A DNA stretch of 64,000 bases. Origin: Acidiferrimicrobium sp. IK. Lineage in GTDB: Bacteria > Actinomycetota > Acidimicrobiia > Acidimicrobiales > Palsa-688. The DNA lies in assembly GCF_025499425.1 (NCBI RefSeq), contig NZ_JAIMCB010000006.1, positions 1 to 64,000 on the forward strand. Reading direction: 5' to 3'. A program made the position numbers and the translations under genes. The notes below the pieces were generated by a model that did no database searches, was not told the origin of the DNA, and saw nothing but the letters and a program-made list of their open reading frames with translations. This document shows positions 14,620-23,831 of this stretch, piece by piece. Positions within the stretch are counted from its first letter, which is position 1. Every line of letters starts with the position of its first letter.

Positions 14620-15539
14620 GCGCGCAGGCCGAACCCGCCGGGGCCAGCGGTCCCGCCGCGGCCGTCGCCGGGACGGCGGGCAGCGCCGGGCCCGAGGTGG
14701 TGGGCGGCCCAGCCGTCGGGACTCGCCGTCGGGTTCGCAGCTTCTCCCTCGTGGCCGGCGGCCTCATAGTCGCACTGATCATCGTCACCGCGTTGGTGGC
14801 CTTGATCTGGACGCCTTACCCTGCCCTGGCTGTGGACCCGGCGGGGCGCCTGGCTGGATCGAGCGGCGCCCATCTGCTCGGGACCGATCAGTACGGCCGC
14901 GATGTGCTCAGCCGGCTCATGAGCGGGGCGAGGATCACGCTCTACACCGGGTTCATTTCGGTCCTGGTGGCCACAGCGGTCGGCATCCCGGCTGGTCTGG
15001 TCGCCGCTCTCTACGGCGGGGTCGTCGGGCAGGCGGTCCTCCGGCTCACCGACATCCTCTACGGGTTCCCGGCCCTCCTCGCGGCGATCGCGCTGTCGGC
15101 GGCGCTGGGCGCATCCACGACTACCGCCATGATCGCCATCGGCGTCGCTTACATCCCCGTGTTCGTCCGGGTCACCAGGGCCAACGCCCTCGGCGTGCTG
15201 GCGTCGGAATACGTGATGGCGGCCAGAGCCTACGGGCGGCGCCCTTGGGCGATTGTTCGCCGCCACGTTCTCCCGAACATCGCGACGACCATCGTGGTGC
15301 AGATGTGCCTGCTCTTCTCGCTGGCGATCCTCGCCGAGGCGGCACTGGACTACTTGGGGCTCGGCACCCGGCCCCCGGCGCCGTCATGGGGCAGCATGCT
15401 GCAGCAGGCGCAGGGCTATCTCCACAGCGATCCGGCCCTCAGCCTGTGGCCCGGACTGGCCGTCTTCGTGGTCGTGCTCGGGTTCAGCCTTCTCGGTGAC
15501 GGGCTCGCCGAGCTGTTCGACGTGAGAGCGAGGCGCTGA
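14616..15539 (+). CDS. ABC transporter permease, DppC type
   Basis: The 307-aa product has an Ala/Gly-rich N-terminal extension of about 40 residues, then the OppC-type first helix and HLLGTDQYGRDVLSRLMSGA, the signature of second permeases. The EAA loop is YVMAARAYGRRPWAIVRRHV followed by LPNIATTIVV, and the end has DYLGLGTRPPAPSWGSML. GTG start, GTGA overlap with the first permease. TGATG overlap with the ATPase that follows. Confidence 0.93.
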   Translation: MSAQAEPAGASGPAAAVAGTAGSAGPEVVGGPAVGTRRRVRSFSLVAGGLIVALIIVTALVALIWTPYPALAVDPAGRLAGSSGAHLLGTDQYGRDVLSRLMSGARITLYTGFISVLVATAVGIPAGLVAALYGGVVGQAVLRLTDILYGFPALLAAIALSAALGASTTTAMIAIGVAYIPVFVRVTRANALGVLASEYVMAARAYGRRPWAIVRRHVLPNIATTIVVQMCLLFSLAILAEAALDYLGLGTRPPAPSWGSMLQQAQGYLHSDPALSLWPGLAVFVVVLGFSLLGDGLAELFDVRARR

Positions 15540-16534
15540 TGGCGGCCCTTTCCGTCCGGGACCTCAGCGTGCGGGCGCAAGGCCTGGAGTTGGTCCGCGA
15601 CGTCTCCTTCGAGGTGCATTCCGGTGAGCGGGTTGCGCTGATCGGAGAGTCAGGGTCGGGCAAGTCGCTCACCGCCATGGCGATCGTGGGGCTGCTCGGA
15701 CGCGGTCTCAGCGCGTCGGGGGAGGCGCGTCTGGGCGACGAGGATCTACTCGGCGTCTCCGAGCGGCGCCGCTGCCAGCTGCGAGGCGACCGGATCGCCC
15801 TGATCTTCCAGGATCCCATGACGGCTCTCGATCCGACCATGCGGATCGGGCGGCAGGTCGGTGAGGCACTGCGCCAGCACCGCGGTCTCAGCCGCCGCCA
15901 GGCCGCGGAGGCGGCCGTCAAGCTCCTTGCCCGAGTCGAGATTCCCGATCCCGCCCGCTACGCCCACTCGTACCCCCACCAGCTGTCGGGGGGTCTGCGC
16001 CAGCGGGTGATGATGGCGATCGCCATCTCCTGCGATCCCGACGTCATCCTCGCCGACGAGCCGACGACCGCGCTCGATGTCACCGTGCAGCGCCGGGTGC
16101 TCGAGCTGCTGGATCGGCTGGTTCGCGAGGAGGGCTCCGCCCTGCTGCTAATCACTCACGATCTGGCGGTCGTGAGCGAGATGTGCGACCGGGTGGTCAC
16201 GATGTACGGCGGTCGGGTGGTCGAGAGCGGGTCGGTGGAGTCGATGCTCACGGCACCGCAGCACCCCTACACGGACGCTCTGCTGGCGGCATCATCAGCG
16301 GTTTCAATCGACGGCGCCAGCGGCGAGCCGCTGCCCGCCATCGCCGGGAGCGTGCCGGCCGCAGGCCAGTTCCCGCCGGGCTGTCCTTACCGTGACCGTT
16401 GCCCCCGGGCTTCGCAGCAGTGCACGACCATGCCCCCCCTTGAGGCAGTGGGTGACCGCACCGTCGCATGCTGGCATCCCGTCGGCCGCGAGGAACCGGC
16501 GGCGGGGATCACTACCGAAGGGACGCTCAAGTGA
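15539..16534 (+). CDS. ABC transporter ATP-binding protein, DppD type
   Basis: The 331-aa product has Walker [11 protein letters not shown] near residue 37, Q-loop [12 protein letters not shown], signature [12 protein letters not shown], Walker [14 protein letters not shown] and the H-loop THDLAVV. The C-terminal extension [17 protein letters not shown] is the Cys-rich oligopeptide-transporter motif that binds an iron-sulfur cluster in some homologues. It energises the importer with the next ATPase. It starts within the stop of the permease gene and ends overlapping the next GTG. Confidence 0.94.
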   Translation: MAALSVRDLSVRAQGLELVRDVSFEVHSGERVALIGESGSGKSLTAMAIVGLLGRGLSASGEARLGDEDLLGVSERRRCQLRGDRIALIFQDPMTALDPTMRIGRQVGEALRQHRGLSRRQAAEAAVKLLARVEIPDPARYAHSYPHQLSGGLRQRVMMAIAISCDPDVILADEPTTALDVTVQRRVLELLDRLVREEGSALLLITHDLAVVSEMCDRVVTMYGGRVVESGSVESMLTAPQHPYTDALLAASSAVSIDGASGEPLPAIAGSVPAAGQFPPGCPYRDRCPRASQQCTTMPPLEAVGDRTVACWHPVGREEPAAGITTEGTLK

Positions 16535-17343
16535 GCGGCCCGCCGGCGGTGCTCGAGGTGCGTTCCGTCGCCAAGACCTACGATCCGAAGCGCCGCGCCG
16601 GCCACGAGCCGAGTTGGGCGCTGCGAGGGGTCAACCTTTCCGTCAACGAGGGCGACACCCTCGCCATCGTGGGGGAGTCGGGTTCGGGGAAGTCGACTCT
16701 CGCTCGTATCGTCACCGCGCTCGAGCGCCCCACCGAAGGATCGGTGCTGTACCGGGGGGAGACCGTCAGCGGCCGGCGGGAACGGGATCTACGGGATTTC
16801 CGCAGGCGGGTGCAGATCGTGTTCCAGGACCCGATGTCATCGCTCGACCCGAGGATGAAGGTGCATGACATCCTGGCGGAACCTCTCCGCTCCCTCGGGC
16901 TCGTAGACAACGAACGCGAACAGGTGCGGACGCTTCTGGCGTCGGTGGAGCTGCCCGACTCCGCTGCCGCCCGGTACCCCCACGAGTTCTCGGGAGGGCA
17001 GCGGCAGCGCATCGCGATCGCCCGGGCGCTCGGACCTTCGCCCGAGCTGCTGGTGGCCGACGAACCGGTTAGCGCCCTCGACGTCTCGGTCCGGGCGCAG
17101 ATCCTCAACCTTCTGAGCGGACTGGTCGCCGACCTCGGCTTCACGCTGCTGTTCGTCTCCCATGACATGGCCGTCGTGCGTCACCTCTGCCGCAGCGTCA
17201 TGGTGCTGTACCAGGGGGAGGTCGTCGAGCAGGGGCCGACCGACGCAGTCTTCAAGGACCCGCGGGCGGAGTACACCCGCAGCCTGCTCGACGCGGCTCC
17301 TCGTATCCGACATCGGAGAGAAAGAGGAGATGCGAGTTCATGA
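16531..17343 (+). CDS. ABC transporter ATP-binding protein, DppF type
   Basis: The 270-aa product has Walker [13 protein letters not shown]-loop FQDPMSSLDPRM, signature FSGGQRQRIAIA, Walker B LLVADEPVSALDVS and H-loop SHDMAVV. It is the second nucleotide-binding subunit of the importer. It is slightly shorter than typical DppF (about 320 aa) because the C-terminal Cys-rich extension is absent, so the pair is asymmetric. GTG start overlaps the preceding TGA. The end overlaps the M20 peptidase start (ATGA). Confidence 0.93.
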   Translation: MSGPPAVLEVRSVAKTYDPKRRAGHEPSWALRGVNLSVNEGDTLAIVGESGSGKSTLARIVTALERPTEGSVLYRGETVSGRRERDLRDFRRRVQIVFQDPMSSLDPRMKVHDILAEPLRSLGLVDNEREQVRTLLASVELPDSAAARYPHEFSGGQRQRIAIARALGPSPELLVADEPVSALDVSVRAQILNLLSGLVADLGFTLLFVSHDMAVVRHLCRSVMVLYQGEVVEQGPTDAVFKDPRAEYTRSLLDAAPRIRHRRERGDASS

Positions 17344-18548
17344 CCGTTGAGATGCCCCAACTTGTCGTCGACGACGACGTCGTTGACTTCACCCAGCAGC
17401 TGGTGCGGATCCGCAGCGTCTACGACCCGGTGGCCGGCACCGACGAGTCGGCAGCCGCGGAGCTGGTAGTCAGCAAAATGCGGGAGTTCGGCTGGGCCCC
17501 GACCGTCACGGAGGTGGCGCCGGGCCGGCCCAACGTCGTCGCCGACGTGGACGGAGGCGGAGGACCGGGGCCCATCCTCGCGTTCGAGGGTCACCTCGAC
17601 GTGGTCACCGAAGGGAACATGGCGACGTGGACCGTGGACCCCTATGGCGGGGAGATACGCGACGGCCGGCTGTACGGCCGGGGATCCGCCGACATGAAAA
17701 GCGGCGTCGCAGCGATGCTCTACGCCGTCAGGGCGCTCCAGCTGGCCGGTCCCTTCGCTGGCCGGATCAGGGTCATGGCGCTCATCGACGAGGAAGGCAT
17801 GATGCTCGGAGCCAAGCATCTCGCGGCCTCCGGTGGTCTCGAGGGCGTGGACGGCGTCATCGTCTGCGAGCCCGAAGAGGGAGAGATCTGCACCTCCGCC
17901 AAAGGCGCACTACGGGTGCGCGTCGACATGCACGGCAAGATGGCGCACGGGGCGATGCCCCAGCACGGAAGGAACCCGCTCCCCGCGGTTGCTCGCCTGG
18001 CCGCCTGGTGTGGGGACTACCAGGACAAGCTGCAGGCCGAGACCGGGACCCACCCTCACCTCGGGGACGTCTACGTCACCCCCACCGTGCTCAGCGGCGG
18101 GTCGCTCGAGCAGATGAACGTCATCCCCGCCGTCGCCACTGTGGCACTCGACGTGCGCACCGTCCCCGGCGTCGACCACGCCAAGATCGTCGAGGCGGTG
18201 ACCGACGCCGCCAACGACTTGGCGGCGGCGGCTGGAGTCACCGCGGAGGTGGCGGTCATCGACGACCGCCCGAGCGTCGAGGTCGACCCAGACCACCCCA
18301 TGGTCCGGGCGCTGGCCGAGGCGCACCGCGCCGTGACGGGCGAGGAGCCCAGGTACGGCGGCGTGCCCGGCTCCACCGACGGCACCGTGCTGACCCGCGA
18401 CGCGGGCGTCGCGACGGTGGTGTACGGGCCGGGCGGAAAGTGGATCGCCCACCAGTCCGACGAGTACGTCGAAGTCGACGAGATCCGCCGGGCCACCGCC
18501 GTGTTCGCTGAGGCGGCCAGACGGTTCCTCTCCCGGGTGGTGGAATGA
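17340..18548 (+). CDS. M20 family metallopeptidase (ArgE/DapE/carboxypeptidase G2 type)
   Basis: The 402-aa product has the M20 metal site: FEGHLDVV (His 85 with adjacent catalytic Asp 87), LYGRGSADMKSG (bridging Asp 118), then MALIDEEGM (catalytic Glu pair) and VIVCEPEE. The late His is in KWIAHQSDEYVEVDEI. The lid or dimerisation domain starts around KGALRVRVDMHGKMAHGAMP. Members remove N-terminal or C-terminal groups from small peptides and N-acyl amino acids, and M20 also includes carnosinases (established). Placed between a peptide importer and a P1 aminopeptidase, it likely processes the imported substrate in the cytosol. Confidence 0.93.
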   Translation: MTVEMPQLVVDDDVVDFTQQLVRIRSVYDPVAGTDESAAAELVVSKMREFGWAPTVTEVAPGRPNVVADVDGGGGPGPILAFEGHLDVVTEGNMATWTVDPYGGEIRDGRLYGRGSADMKSGVAAMLYAVRALQLAGPFAGRIRVMALIDEEGMMLGAKHLAASGGLEGVDGVIVCEPEEGEICTSAKGALRVRVDMHGKMAHGAMPQHGRNPLPAVARLAAWCGDYQDKLQAETGTHPHLGDVYVTPTVLSGGSLEQMNVIPAVATVALDVRTVPGVDHAKIVEAVTDAANDLAAAAGVTAEVAVIDDRPSVEVDPDHPMVRALAEAHRAVTGEEPRYGGVPGSTDGTVLTRDAGVATVVYGPGGKWIAHQSDEYVEVDEIRRATAVFAEAARRFLSRVVE

Positions 18549-19627
18549 CCGGAACGTGGGTGGCGGGACCGACCAATTCGATCGTCGACGTTGACGGTCT
18601 GCGCGTCGGTCACCACACCCGCACCGGCAACGGATGGTTGACCGGCACGACTGTGGTGGTCGGCCCGCCGGAGGGGATGGTCGGCGGTGTCGACGTCCGC
18701 GGCGGCGGCCCCGGCACCCGGGAGACCGACGTGCTGGGGCTCACGACCGCGCAAACGCCGGTTCACGCAGTGGTGCTCGGCGGGGGAAGTGCTTTTGGGC
18801 TGGCGGCTGCCTCTGGGGTGGCCGACTCGCTCGAAGAGGACGGCGTCGGCGTGGAGGTGACGACCCCCTACGGCACCATGACGGTCCCGATCGTGCCCGC
18901 TGCCATCGTGTTCGACCTTGGCCGGGGCGGCGACCCCAAGTGTCGCCCAGACCCCGGGTTCGGTGCGGCCGCCTACCGGGCGGCCTCGACGGAACCGCCT
19001 GCCCAGGGCTGCGTCGGAGCAGGAACGGGCAGCGTCGCCGGCGCGATCAAGGGAGGTATCGGCTCGGCCAGCGTGGTGATCGACGGCGCCGTGACGGTGG
19101 CTGTGATAACCGCGGTGAACGCCGCCGGGTCCGCGGTGGACCCGGCGAACGGGGAGTTGTACGGGGTCCGCTTCGGCCTTCCCGGCGAGTACGACCGGCT
19201 GCGTGCGCCTGCTACCCCCGAACTCGACCGGGCCCGCGCCGGCGGTCAGGTCCACCCTCCGAGCGCCCACGCCCCCGCAGGGCCCGCCCCGCTCAACACC
19301 ACGATCGGGGTGGTGGCTACCGACGCGGTGCTCACCAGGCCGCAGTGCACCAAGCTCGCTGCGGTAGTCCACGACGGTATGGCCCGGGCCCTGCGCCCCT
19401 GTCACAGCATGCAAGACGGCGACAGCGTCTTCGCCTTGGCGACCGGGCGAGGGCCCTCACCTGACGACGGGTTGTTCTTCTCGATCCTGGCGGCCGGCGC
19501 CGACTGCTTCGCCAGGGCCGTCGTCAACGCCATGCTCGCTGCGACCTCTGTGACCACTCCGGTCGGGTCGTGGCCGTCATATCTGGATTTGATGCCGTCG
19601 GCGATGGAAGCGAAAGGACAGCAGTGA
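18545..19627 (+). CDS. P1/S58 family aminopeptidase (DmpA/BapA-like)
   Basis: The 360-aa product belongs to the self-processing P1 family: GVDVRGGGPGTRETD, then VLGGGSAFGLAAASGV, CVGAGTGSVAGAIKGG and the cleavage/nucleophile site PLNTTIGVV (Asn 251, Thr 252-253), followed by THDGMARA-like VVHDGMARALRP. In this family the chain is cut before the new N-terminal nucleophile; DmpA and BapA release N-terminal D- or beta-amino acids (established). The nucleophile here is probably Thr instead of Ser. ATGA overlap with the M20 gene. A second, shorter P1 protein is at 55391-56260. Confidence 0.92.
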   Translation: MTGTWVAGPTNSIVDVDGLRVGHHTRTGNGWLTGTTVVVGPPEGMVGGVDVRGGGPGTRETDVLGLTTAQTPVHAVVLGGGSAFGLAAASGVADSLEEDGVGVEVTTPYGTMTVPIVPAAIVFDLGRGGDPKCRPDPGFGAAAYRAASTEPPAQGCVGAGTGSVAGAIKGGIGSASVVIDGAVTVAVITAVNAAGSAVDPANGELYGVRFGLPGEYDRLRAPATPELDRARAGGQVHPPSAHAPAGPAPLNTTIGVVATDAVLTRPQCTKLAAVVHDGMARALRPCHSMQDGDSVFALATGRGPSPDDGLFFSILAAGADCFARAVVNAMLAATSVTTPVGSWPSYLDLMPSAMEAKGQQ

Positions 19628-21084
19628 ACCAATTCGATCCTCCTTACCCATCCGGTCTCCCGATCGGTGACGGGTGGCTCGAGCCCGCCGCGACCGCGCC
19701 GGTGACGTTCCCCTACGACGGAAGCCTGATCTGTGACGCCCCGGTCGCGGACGCGTCGCTGGCCCACCGCGCCGTCGACGAGGCTGTCGCGGTAGCCGGC
19801 GATGTCGCGGCCGCCGCCGCCCACCGCCGCCGGAGCGCGCTCGAGGGAGTCAATCGCCGGCTCGCCGCTCACCGCGAGCAGTTCGAGCACCTCCTGGTAC
19901 TAGAGAGCGGCAAACCCCTCGTCGACTGCCGTACCGAGGTGGCCCGGACCCTCGTCACATGGTCCGCGGCGGCCGACGAGGTCGGGCGCATCCACGGAGA
20001 GACCGTCGCGTTGGACGCGGCGCCATCAGGCGAGGGGCTGCTTGGCTTCTGGGTGCGTAAGCCGGTCGGCGTGGTAGTCGGAATCGCCGGGTTCAACTAC
20101 CCGCTGCTGCTCGCCAGCCACAAGATCGCTCCGGCGATCGCCGCCGGTTGCCCGGTGGTGATCAAGCCGGCCCCGCAGACCCCCCTGGCGACGCTGTGGC
20201 TGGTCCATCTCGCCCGCGAGGCCCTCGCGGAGGCCGGCCTGCCGCCGGCGGCAGTGCAGATGGTCTCCGGCGACGCGTCGGTCGGCTCCGCGTTGGTCAC
20301 CGATCGCCGGATCGGAGCTGTCTCCTTCACCGGTTCCGCGGCCGTCGGCCACCGGATCGCCCGCGATGCCGCGCCGACCAAGACGCTGCTCGAGCTCGGG
20401 TCGAACGCCGCTTTGGTCGTGGCAGCCGATGCCGACCTCGACGCGGCCGTGGACGCCATCGTCCGCGGCGGGTACTACGCGTCGGGCCAGGCCTGCATCG
20501 CGGTTCAGCGGGTGATCGTGGTGGAAAGCGTCAAAGACGCCGTGGTCCGCCTCCTCGAGAAGCGGATGCCCGAGGTGCGACTCGGGGACCCTCGCGACCC
20601 CGAGACGCGGGTCTCGGCGCTCATCGACGACCGATCCGCCGACCGGGTCGAAGCCTGGGTCGGCGCCGCGGTCAACGCCGGTGCCAACCTCCTCGCCGGC
20701 GGAACTCGAGAAGGCCGCGCCGTCACACCGACGCTGCTCGAAGGCGTCCCCGACGGCTCGGACGCGTGGGACGAGGAAGTCTTCGGACCGGTGGTCGCCG
20801 TCCGCAGCGTCCCCGACATCGACGCGGCGTTCGACGCCGTCAACCGGTCGCGCTACGGGCTGCATGCCAGTGTCTTCACCACCTCACTCGACACCGCGAT
20901 GTCCGCCCTCGAGCGGCTGGAGGTCGGCGGCGTCATCGTCAACGAGGTCCCCGGCTTCCGCTCCGACACGATGCCCTACGGGGGAGTGAAGGACTCGGGG
21001 CTCGGGCGCGAAGGTCCCCGTTTCGCCATCGAAGAGATGACCGTCACCCGCATGGCGGTCATCCGCCTGCCGCGAGCAGCGTAA
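19624..21084 (+). CDS. Aldehyde dehydrogenase family protein
   Basis: The 486-aa NAD(P)-dependent enzyme has GIAGFNYPLLLASHKIAPAI, a variant of the usual PWNFP segment with NY. FTGSAAVGHRIA follows, then catalytic Glu in LLELGSNAALVV and catalytic Cys in GYYASGQACIAVQRV. EEVFGPVVAV and PYGGVKDSGLGREGP close the domain. All key residues are present. GTG start, 4-base overlap with the P1 peptidase gene. It should oxidise an aldehyde produced in the same pathway, for example a semialdehyde derived from the imported amino acid (inference). Confidence 0.93.
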   Translation: MNQFDPPYPSGLPIGDGWLEPAATAPVTFPYDGSLICDAPVADASLAHRAVDEAVAVAGDVAAAAAHRRRSALEGVNRRLAAHREQFEHLLVLESGKPLVDCRTEVARTLVTWSAAADEVGRIHGETVALDAAPSGEGLLGFWVRKPVGVVVGIAGFNYPLLLASHKIAPAIAAGCPVVIKPAPQTPLATLWLVHLAREALAEAGLPPAAVQMVSGDASVGSALVTDRRIGAVSFTGSAAVGHRIARDAAPTKTLLELGSNAALVVAADADLDAAVDAIVRGGYYASGQACIAVQRVIVVESVKDAVVRLLEKRMPEVRLGDPRDPETRVSALIDDRSADRVEAWVGAAVNAGANLLAGGTREGRAVTPTLLEGVPDGSDAWDEEVFGPVVAVRSVPDIDAAFDAVNRSRYGLHASVFTTSLDTAMSALERLEVGGVIVNEVPGFRSDTMPYGGVKDSGLGREGPRFAIEEMTVTRMAVIRLPRAA

Positions 21085-21090
21085 GCGCCG

Positions 21091-21861
21091 ATGTCCGACG
21101 TCAGCTTCAACCTCGAAGGAAAGACCGCGCTGGTCATCGGTGCCGCCAGCGGGATCGGCCAGGAGGCGGCCGGGGCTCTAGCCTCCCACGGGGCGCGGGT
21201 GGTATTCGCCGACCGCAATCTCGACGGTGCGGACGCCGCCGCTCGCGCCGCGGGCGCCGGCCACTCGGCGGTCCACCTCGATGTTCTCGACGACAGCAGC
21301 ATCGCTTCGGCCGCGGCCCGCCTACCGGTGCCCGACGTGTTGGTGTTCACCGCCGCCACCAACGTCAGAAAGCGGATCCTCGACTACGACCTGGCCGAAT
21401 TCGATCGGGTCGTAGCCCTCAACCTTCGTGCCTCTTTCAACATCATCCGTTCCTTCGGCGGCCCGATGTGCGAGCGCGGCAGCGGCAGCATCATCGGCTT
21501 CGGGTCGATCCGGGCAGTGACTGTCGAGCCCGGCCAAGCGGTGTACGCCGCGACCAAGGCAGGTCTGGTGCAACTGGCGCGGACAGCCGCCGCCGAGTTC
21601 GGGCCCGACGGGGTGAGGGTCAACGTCGTCAGCCCGGGAGTTGTCGACACGCCGCTCACTTCGCAGATCCGCAGCGACCCCGACTGGTACGGCGCGTACG
21701 CTGCCAAGACTGCTCTGGGCCGCTGGGCCCGGGCCGAGGAACTGGCCGGAGCGGTGGTCTACCTGGCATCCGACGCGTCCAGTTACGTGACCGGCTCGGT
21801 CCTCACCGTCGACGGCGGGTGGACCGCCATCGACGGTCGCTACGATCCGCCGAATGGCTGA
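21091..21861 (+). CDS. SDR family oxidoreductase
   Basis: The 256-aa classical SDR has cofactor loop VIGAASGIGQEAAGAL, Asp for NAD binding in VVFADRNL, catalytic Ser in IIGFGSIRAVTV and YAATKAGLVQLAR with Tyr and Lys, then NVVSPGVVDTPL. The NNAG-type motif is changed to TAATN. The Asp after the second strand suggests NAD(H) preference. It follows the ALDH by 6 bases and overlaps the regulator gene by 8. It probably interconverts an alcohol or ketone in the same pathway. Confidence 0.92.
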   Translation: MSDVSFNLEGKTALVIGAASGIGQEAAGALASHGARVVFADRNLDGADAAARAAGAGHSAVHLDVLDDSSIASAAARLPVPDVLVFTAATNVRKRILDYDLAEFDRVVALNLRASFNIIRSFGGPMCERGSGSIIGFGSIRAVTVEPGQAVYAATKAGLVQLARTAAAEFGPDGVRVNVVSPGVVDTPLTSQIRSDPDWYGAYAAKTALGRWARAEELAGAVVYLASDASSYVTGSVLTVDGGWTAIDGRYDPPNG

Positions 21862-22699
21862 CGCTCCCTCCGCCGGAGGCCGTTCGGCCCCACGACTGCC
21901 CGAGGGCAGGTCGATGTTCGCCCCGGCGCGCCCGGTGCGGGCCTATGAACGCGTCGTCGAGCAGATCGAGGCGGCCATCCTCGACGGGAAGCTCCTGCCC
22001 GATCAGCGCCTTCCCTCCGAGCGGGAGCTGGTCAAGGAGTTCGCGGTCAGCCGCTCGACGCTGCGCGAGGCGTTGCGGGTGCTGCAAAGCCGCGGTTTCA
22101 TCCAGTCCCGGGCCGGCGATCCCCAAGGAGCCGTCGTCCAGCACTTCTCGACCGACTCGTTGCGCGGCTCGATGGCGGCCCTCGCCCGGGTCGAGCACCT
22201 GACCCTTCTTGAGCTCCTGCAGTTCCGGGTGATGGTCGAGGCGTGGACCTGCCGGCTGGCAGCGGCGGGGCGCAGCGACGAGCAGCTGGAGGAGATGGAC
22301 CGGGAGATGGCCGCCATGCGGGCCCACATAGGAGGGGATTCGGAGGCCTTCGCCGAGGCCGACCTGGCCTTCCACGCCGCCCTGGCCAGGGCCGCCGGCA
22401 ACAAGCTGCTCGAGATCTCGGGGTCGGTCGTCCACGACGTGGTCCTCACGCTCGTCTCCTCCAAGATCACCGCGTCGCGCAACCGTCGCAAGCAGATGCA
22501 GGAGAGCTGCGAACGCCACGCCAGGGTGCTGAGCGCCATTCGCGAGGGTGATCCGGCCGAGGCGGCGAGGATCAGTTACCAAAACATCGTCGACTACTAC
22601 TCGGTGTATCTGGTGGCCGCCGATCGGCAGCGCCTGGTGGACATGGGCGCTGCGTTCGGTGCGGACCCCGCCGCGGCGGCGGGGAGCGTCGGGTCGTGA
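21854..22699 (+). CDS. FadR-subfamily GntR transcriptional regulator
   Basis: The 281-aa product has an N-terminal winged HTH (YERVVEQIEAAILDGKLLPD, QRLPSERELVKEFAVSRSTL, REALRVLQSRGFI) and a C-terminal FCD domain. The FCD metal ligands fit ADLAFHAALARAAG (Asp and His), SVVHDVVLTL (His) and ESCERHARVLSAI (His). It sits inside the operon it probably controls. The TGGT-N3-ACCA palindrome at 11941-11961 is a good candidate site. The effector is likely a pathway acid bound at the metal. Confidence 0.93.
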   Translation: MADAPSAGGRSAPRLPEGRSMFAPARPVRAYERVVEQIEAAILDGKLLPDQRLPSERELVKEFAVSRSTLREALRVLQSRGFIQSRAGDPQGAVVQHFSTDSLRGSMAALARVEHLTLLELLQFRVMVEAWTCRLAAAGRSDEQLEEMDREMAAMRAHIGGDSEAFAEADLAFHAALARAAGNKLLEISGSVVHDVVLTLVSSKITASRNRRKQMQESCERHARVLSAIREGDPAEAARISYQNIVDYYSVYLVAADRQRLVDMGAAFGADPAAAAGSVGS

Positions 22700-23805
22700 C
22701 GGCCCGAGCGGGCCAGGGCGCGGCCACCGACGAGCCGCGCTCCTACGACATTGCCGTCATCCCAGGCGACGGTATCGGGCCGGAGGTGACCGCGGAGGCG
22801 ATGAAGGTCCTGGAGGCCGTGGCGGTGATGTCACCGATGGAGTTTCGCTTCGACGAGCTCCCCCTGGGTGCCGACTTCTATCTTCGCCACGGCGAGGCGC
22901 TACCCGATTCGATGGAAGCGCGGATCGGGCGCGCCGACGCGATCTTCTTGGGTGCGGTGGGCGATCCGGCGGTCCCTCCGGGGGTCCTCGAGCGGGGCTT
23001 GATCCTCCGGCTCCGGCGCAGCTTCGACCAGTACGTCAACTACCGGCCGGCGAAGCTGTACCCGGGGGTCCCGAGTGTCGTCACGACGGTGACTCCCCAG
23101 ACCTGCGACATGGTGGTCCTCCGAGAGAACACCGAAGGGCTCTATGTGGGATCCGGGGCCTACCTAAACCGTGGCGGGCCGGGTGCGGTAGCCACCCAGA
23201 ACTCGGTCAGCACCGGCTACGCCACCGAGCGGATCATGCGCCACGGGTTCGACCTGGCCGAGACCCGACGTCGGCGTGTCGCCGTGGTCCACAAGACCAA
23301 CATCCTCGTGCATGCCGGCCAGCTGTGGCTGGACGTGCTGGAGCGGGTCCGTGGCGAGCATCCCGACGTCGCAGTGGACTACGTCCACGTGGACGCGATG
23401 TGCCAGCACCTTCTCCTCGACCCCGGCCGCTTCGACGTGATCGTGACCGAGAACCTCTTCGGTGACATCATCTCCGACCTCACCGCCACCCTTCAGGGAG
23501 GGCTGGCGGTGGCCGCCAGCGCCAACTTGAACCCCGCCCGGAGCGCTCCCAGCATGTTCGAGCCGGTGCACGGGTCCGCGCCTGACATCGCCGGGCGGGG
23601 CTGGGCCAACCCGGCGGCGGCGATCCTCAGCGCGGCCCTGATGCTCGTCCACCTCGGCGAGGTGGACGCAGGCGGCCGGGTGGAACGCGCCGTCGCCGAG
23701 GTGCTGCCCACCCTGAGCGCCCTGGCGGGCCCCGGCATGGGCGGCTCGACGGCCGATATCGGAGACGCGGTCGCGGCCCGGCTGGTGAGCCCGCCGCCGG
23801 CATGA
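22696..23805 (+). CDS. Isocitrate/isopropylmalate dehydrogenase family (tartrate/D-malate-type) enzyme
   Basis: The 369-aa decarboxylating beta-hydroxyacid dehydrogenase has [20 protein letters not shown], then [20 protein letters not shown] and [10 protein letters not shown]. The catalytic Lys is in VVHKTNILV and the metal Asp residues are in [31 protein letters not shown] and [11 protein letters not shown] complete the fold. The spacing resembles tartrate/D-malate dehydrogenases more than LeuB, but substrate cannot be fixed from sequence. GTGA overlap with the regulator; last gene of the run, followed by a strong hairpin. Confidence 0.9.
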   Translation: MTARAGQGAATDEPRSYDIAVIPGDGIGPEVTAEAMKVLEAVAVMSPMEFRFDELPLGADFYLRHGEALPDSMEARIGRADAIFLGAVGDPAVPPGVLERGLILRLRRSFDQYVNYRPAKLYPGVPSVVTTVTPQTCDMVVLRENTEGLYVGSGAYLNRGGPGAVATQNSVSTGYATERIMRHGFDLAETRRRRVAVVHKTNILVHAGQLWLDVLERVRGEHPDVAVDYVHVDAMCQHLLLDPGRFDVIVTENLFGDIISDLTATLQGGLAVAASANLNPARSAPSMFEPVHGSAPDIAGRGWANPAAAILSAALMLVHLGEVDAGGRVERAVAEVLPTLSALAGPGMGGSTADIGDAVAARLVSPPPA

Positions 23806-23822
23806 GCGACGCCGGCGGCGGG
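23790..23822. terminator. Hairpin between convergent operons
   Basis: Perfect 12-bp arms CCCGCCGCCGGC and GCCGGCGGCGGG around a 9-base loop that contains the TGA stop of the preceding gene. There is no U run. It lies between the importer operon (+) and the aminotransferase (-), so it can serve both directions. Confidence 0.65.
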
Positions 23823-23831
23823 CCGGTCTCG

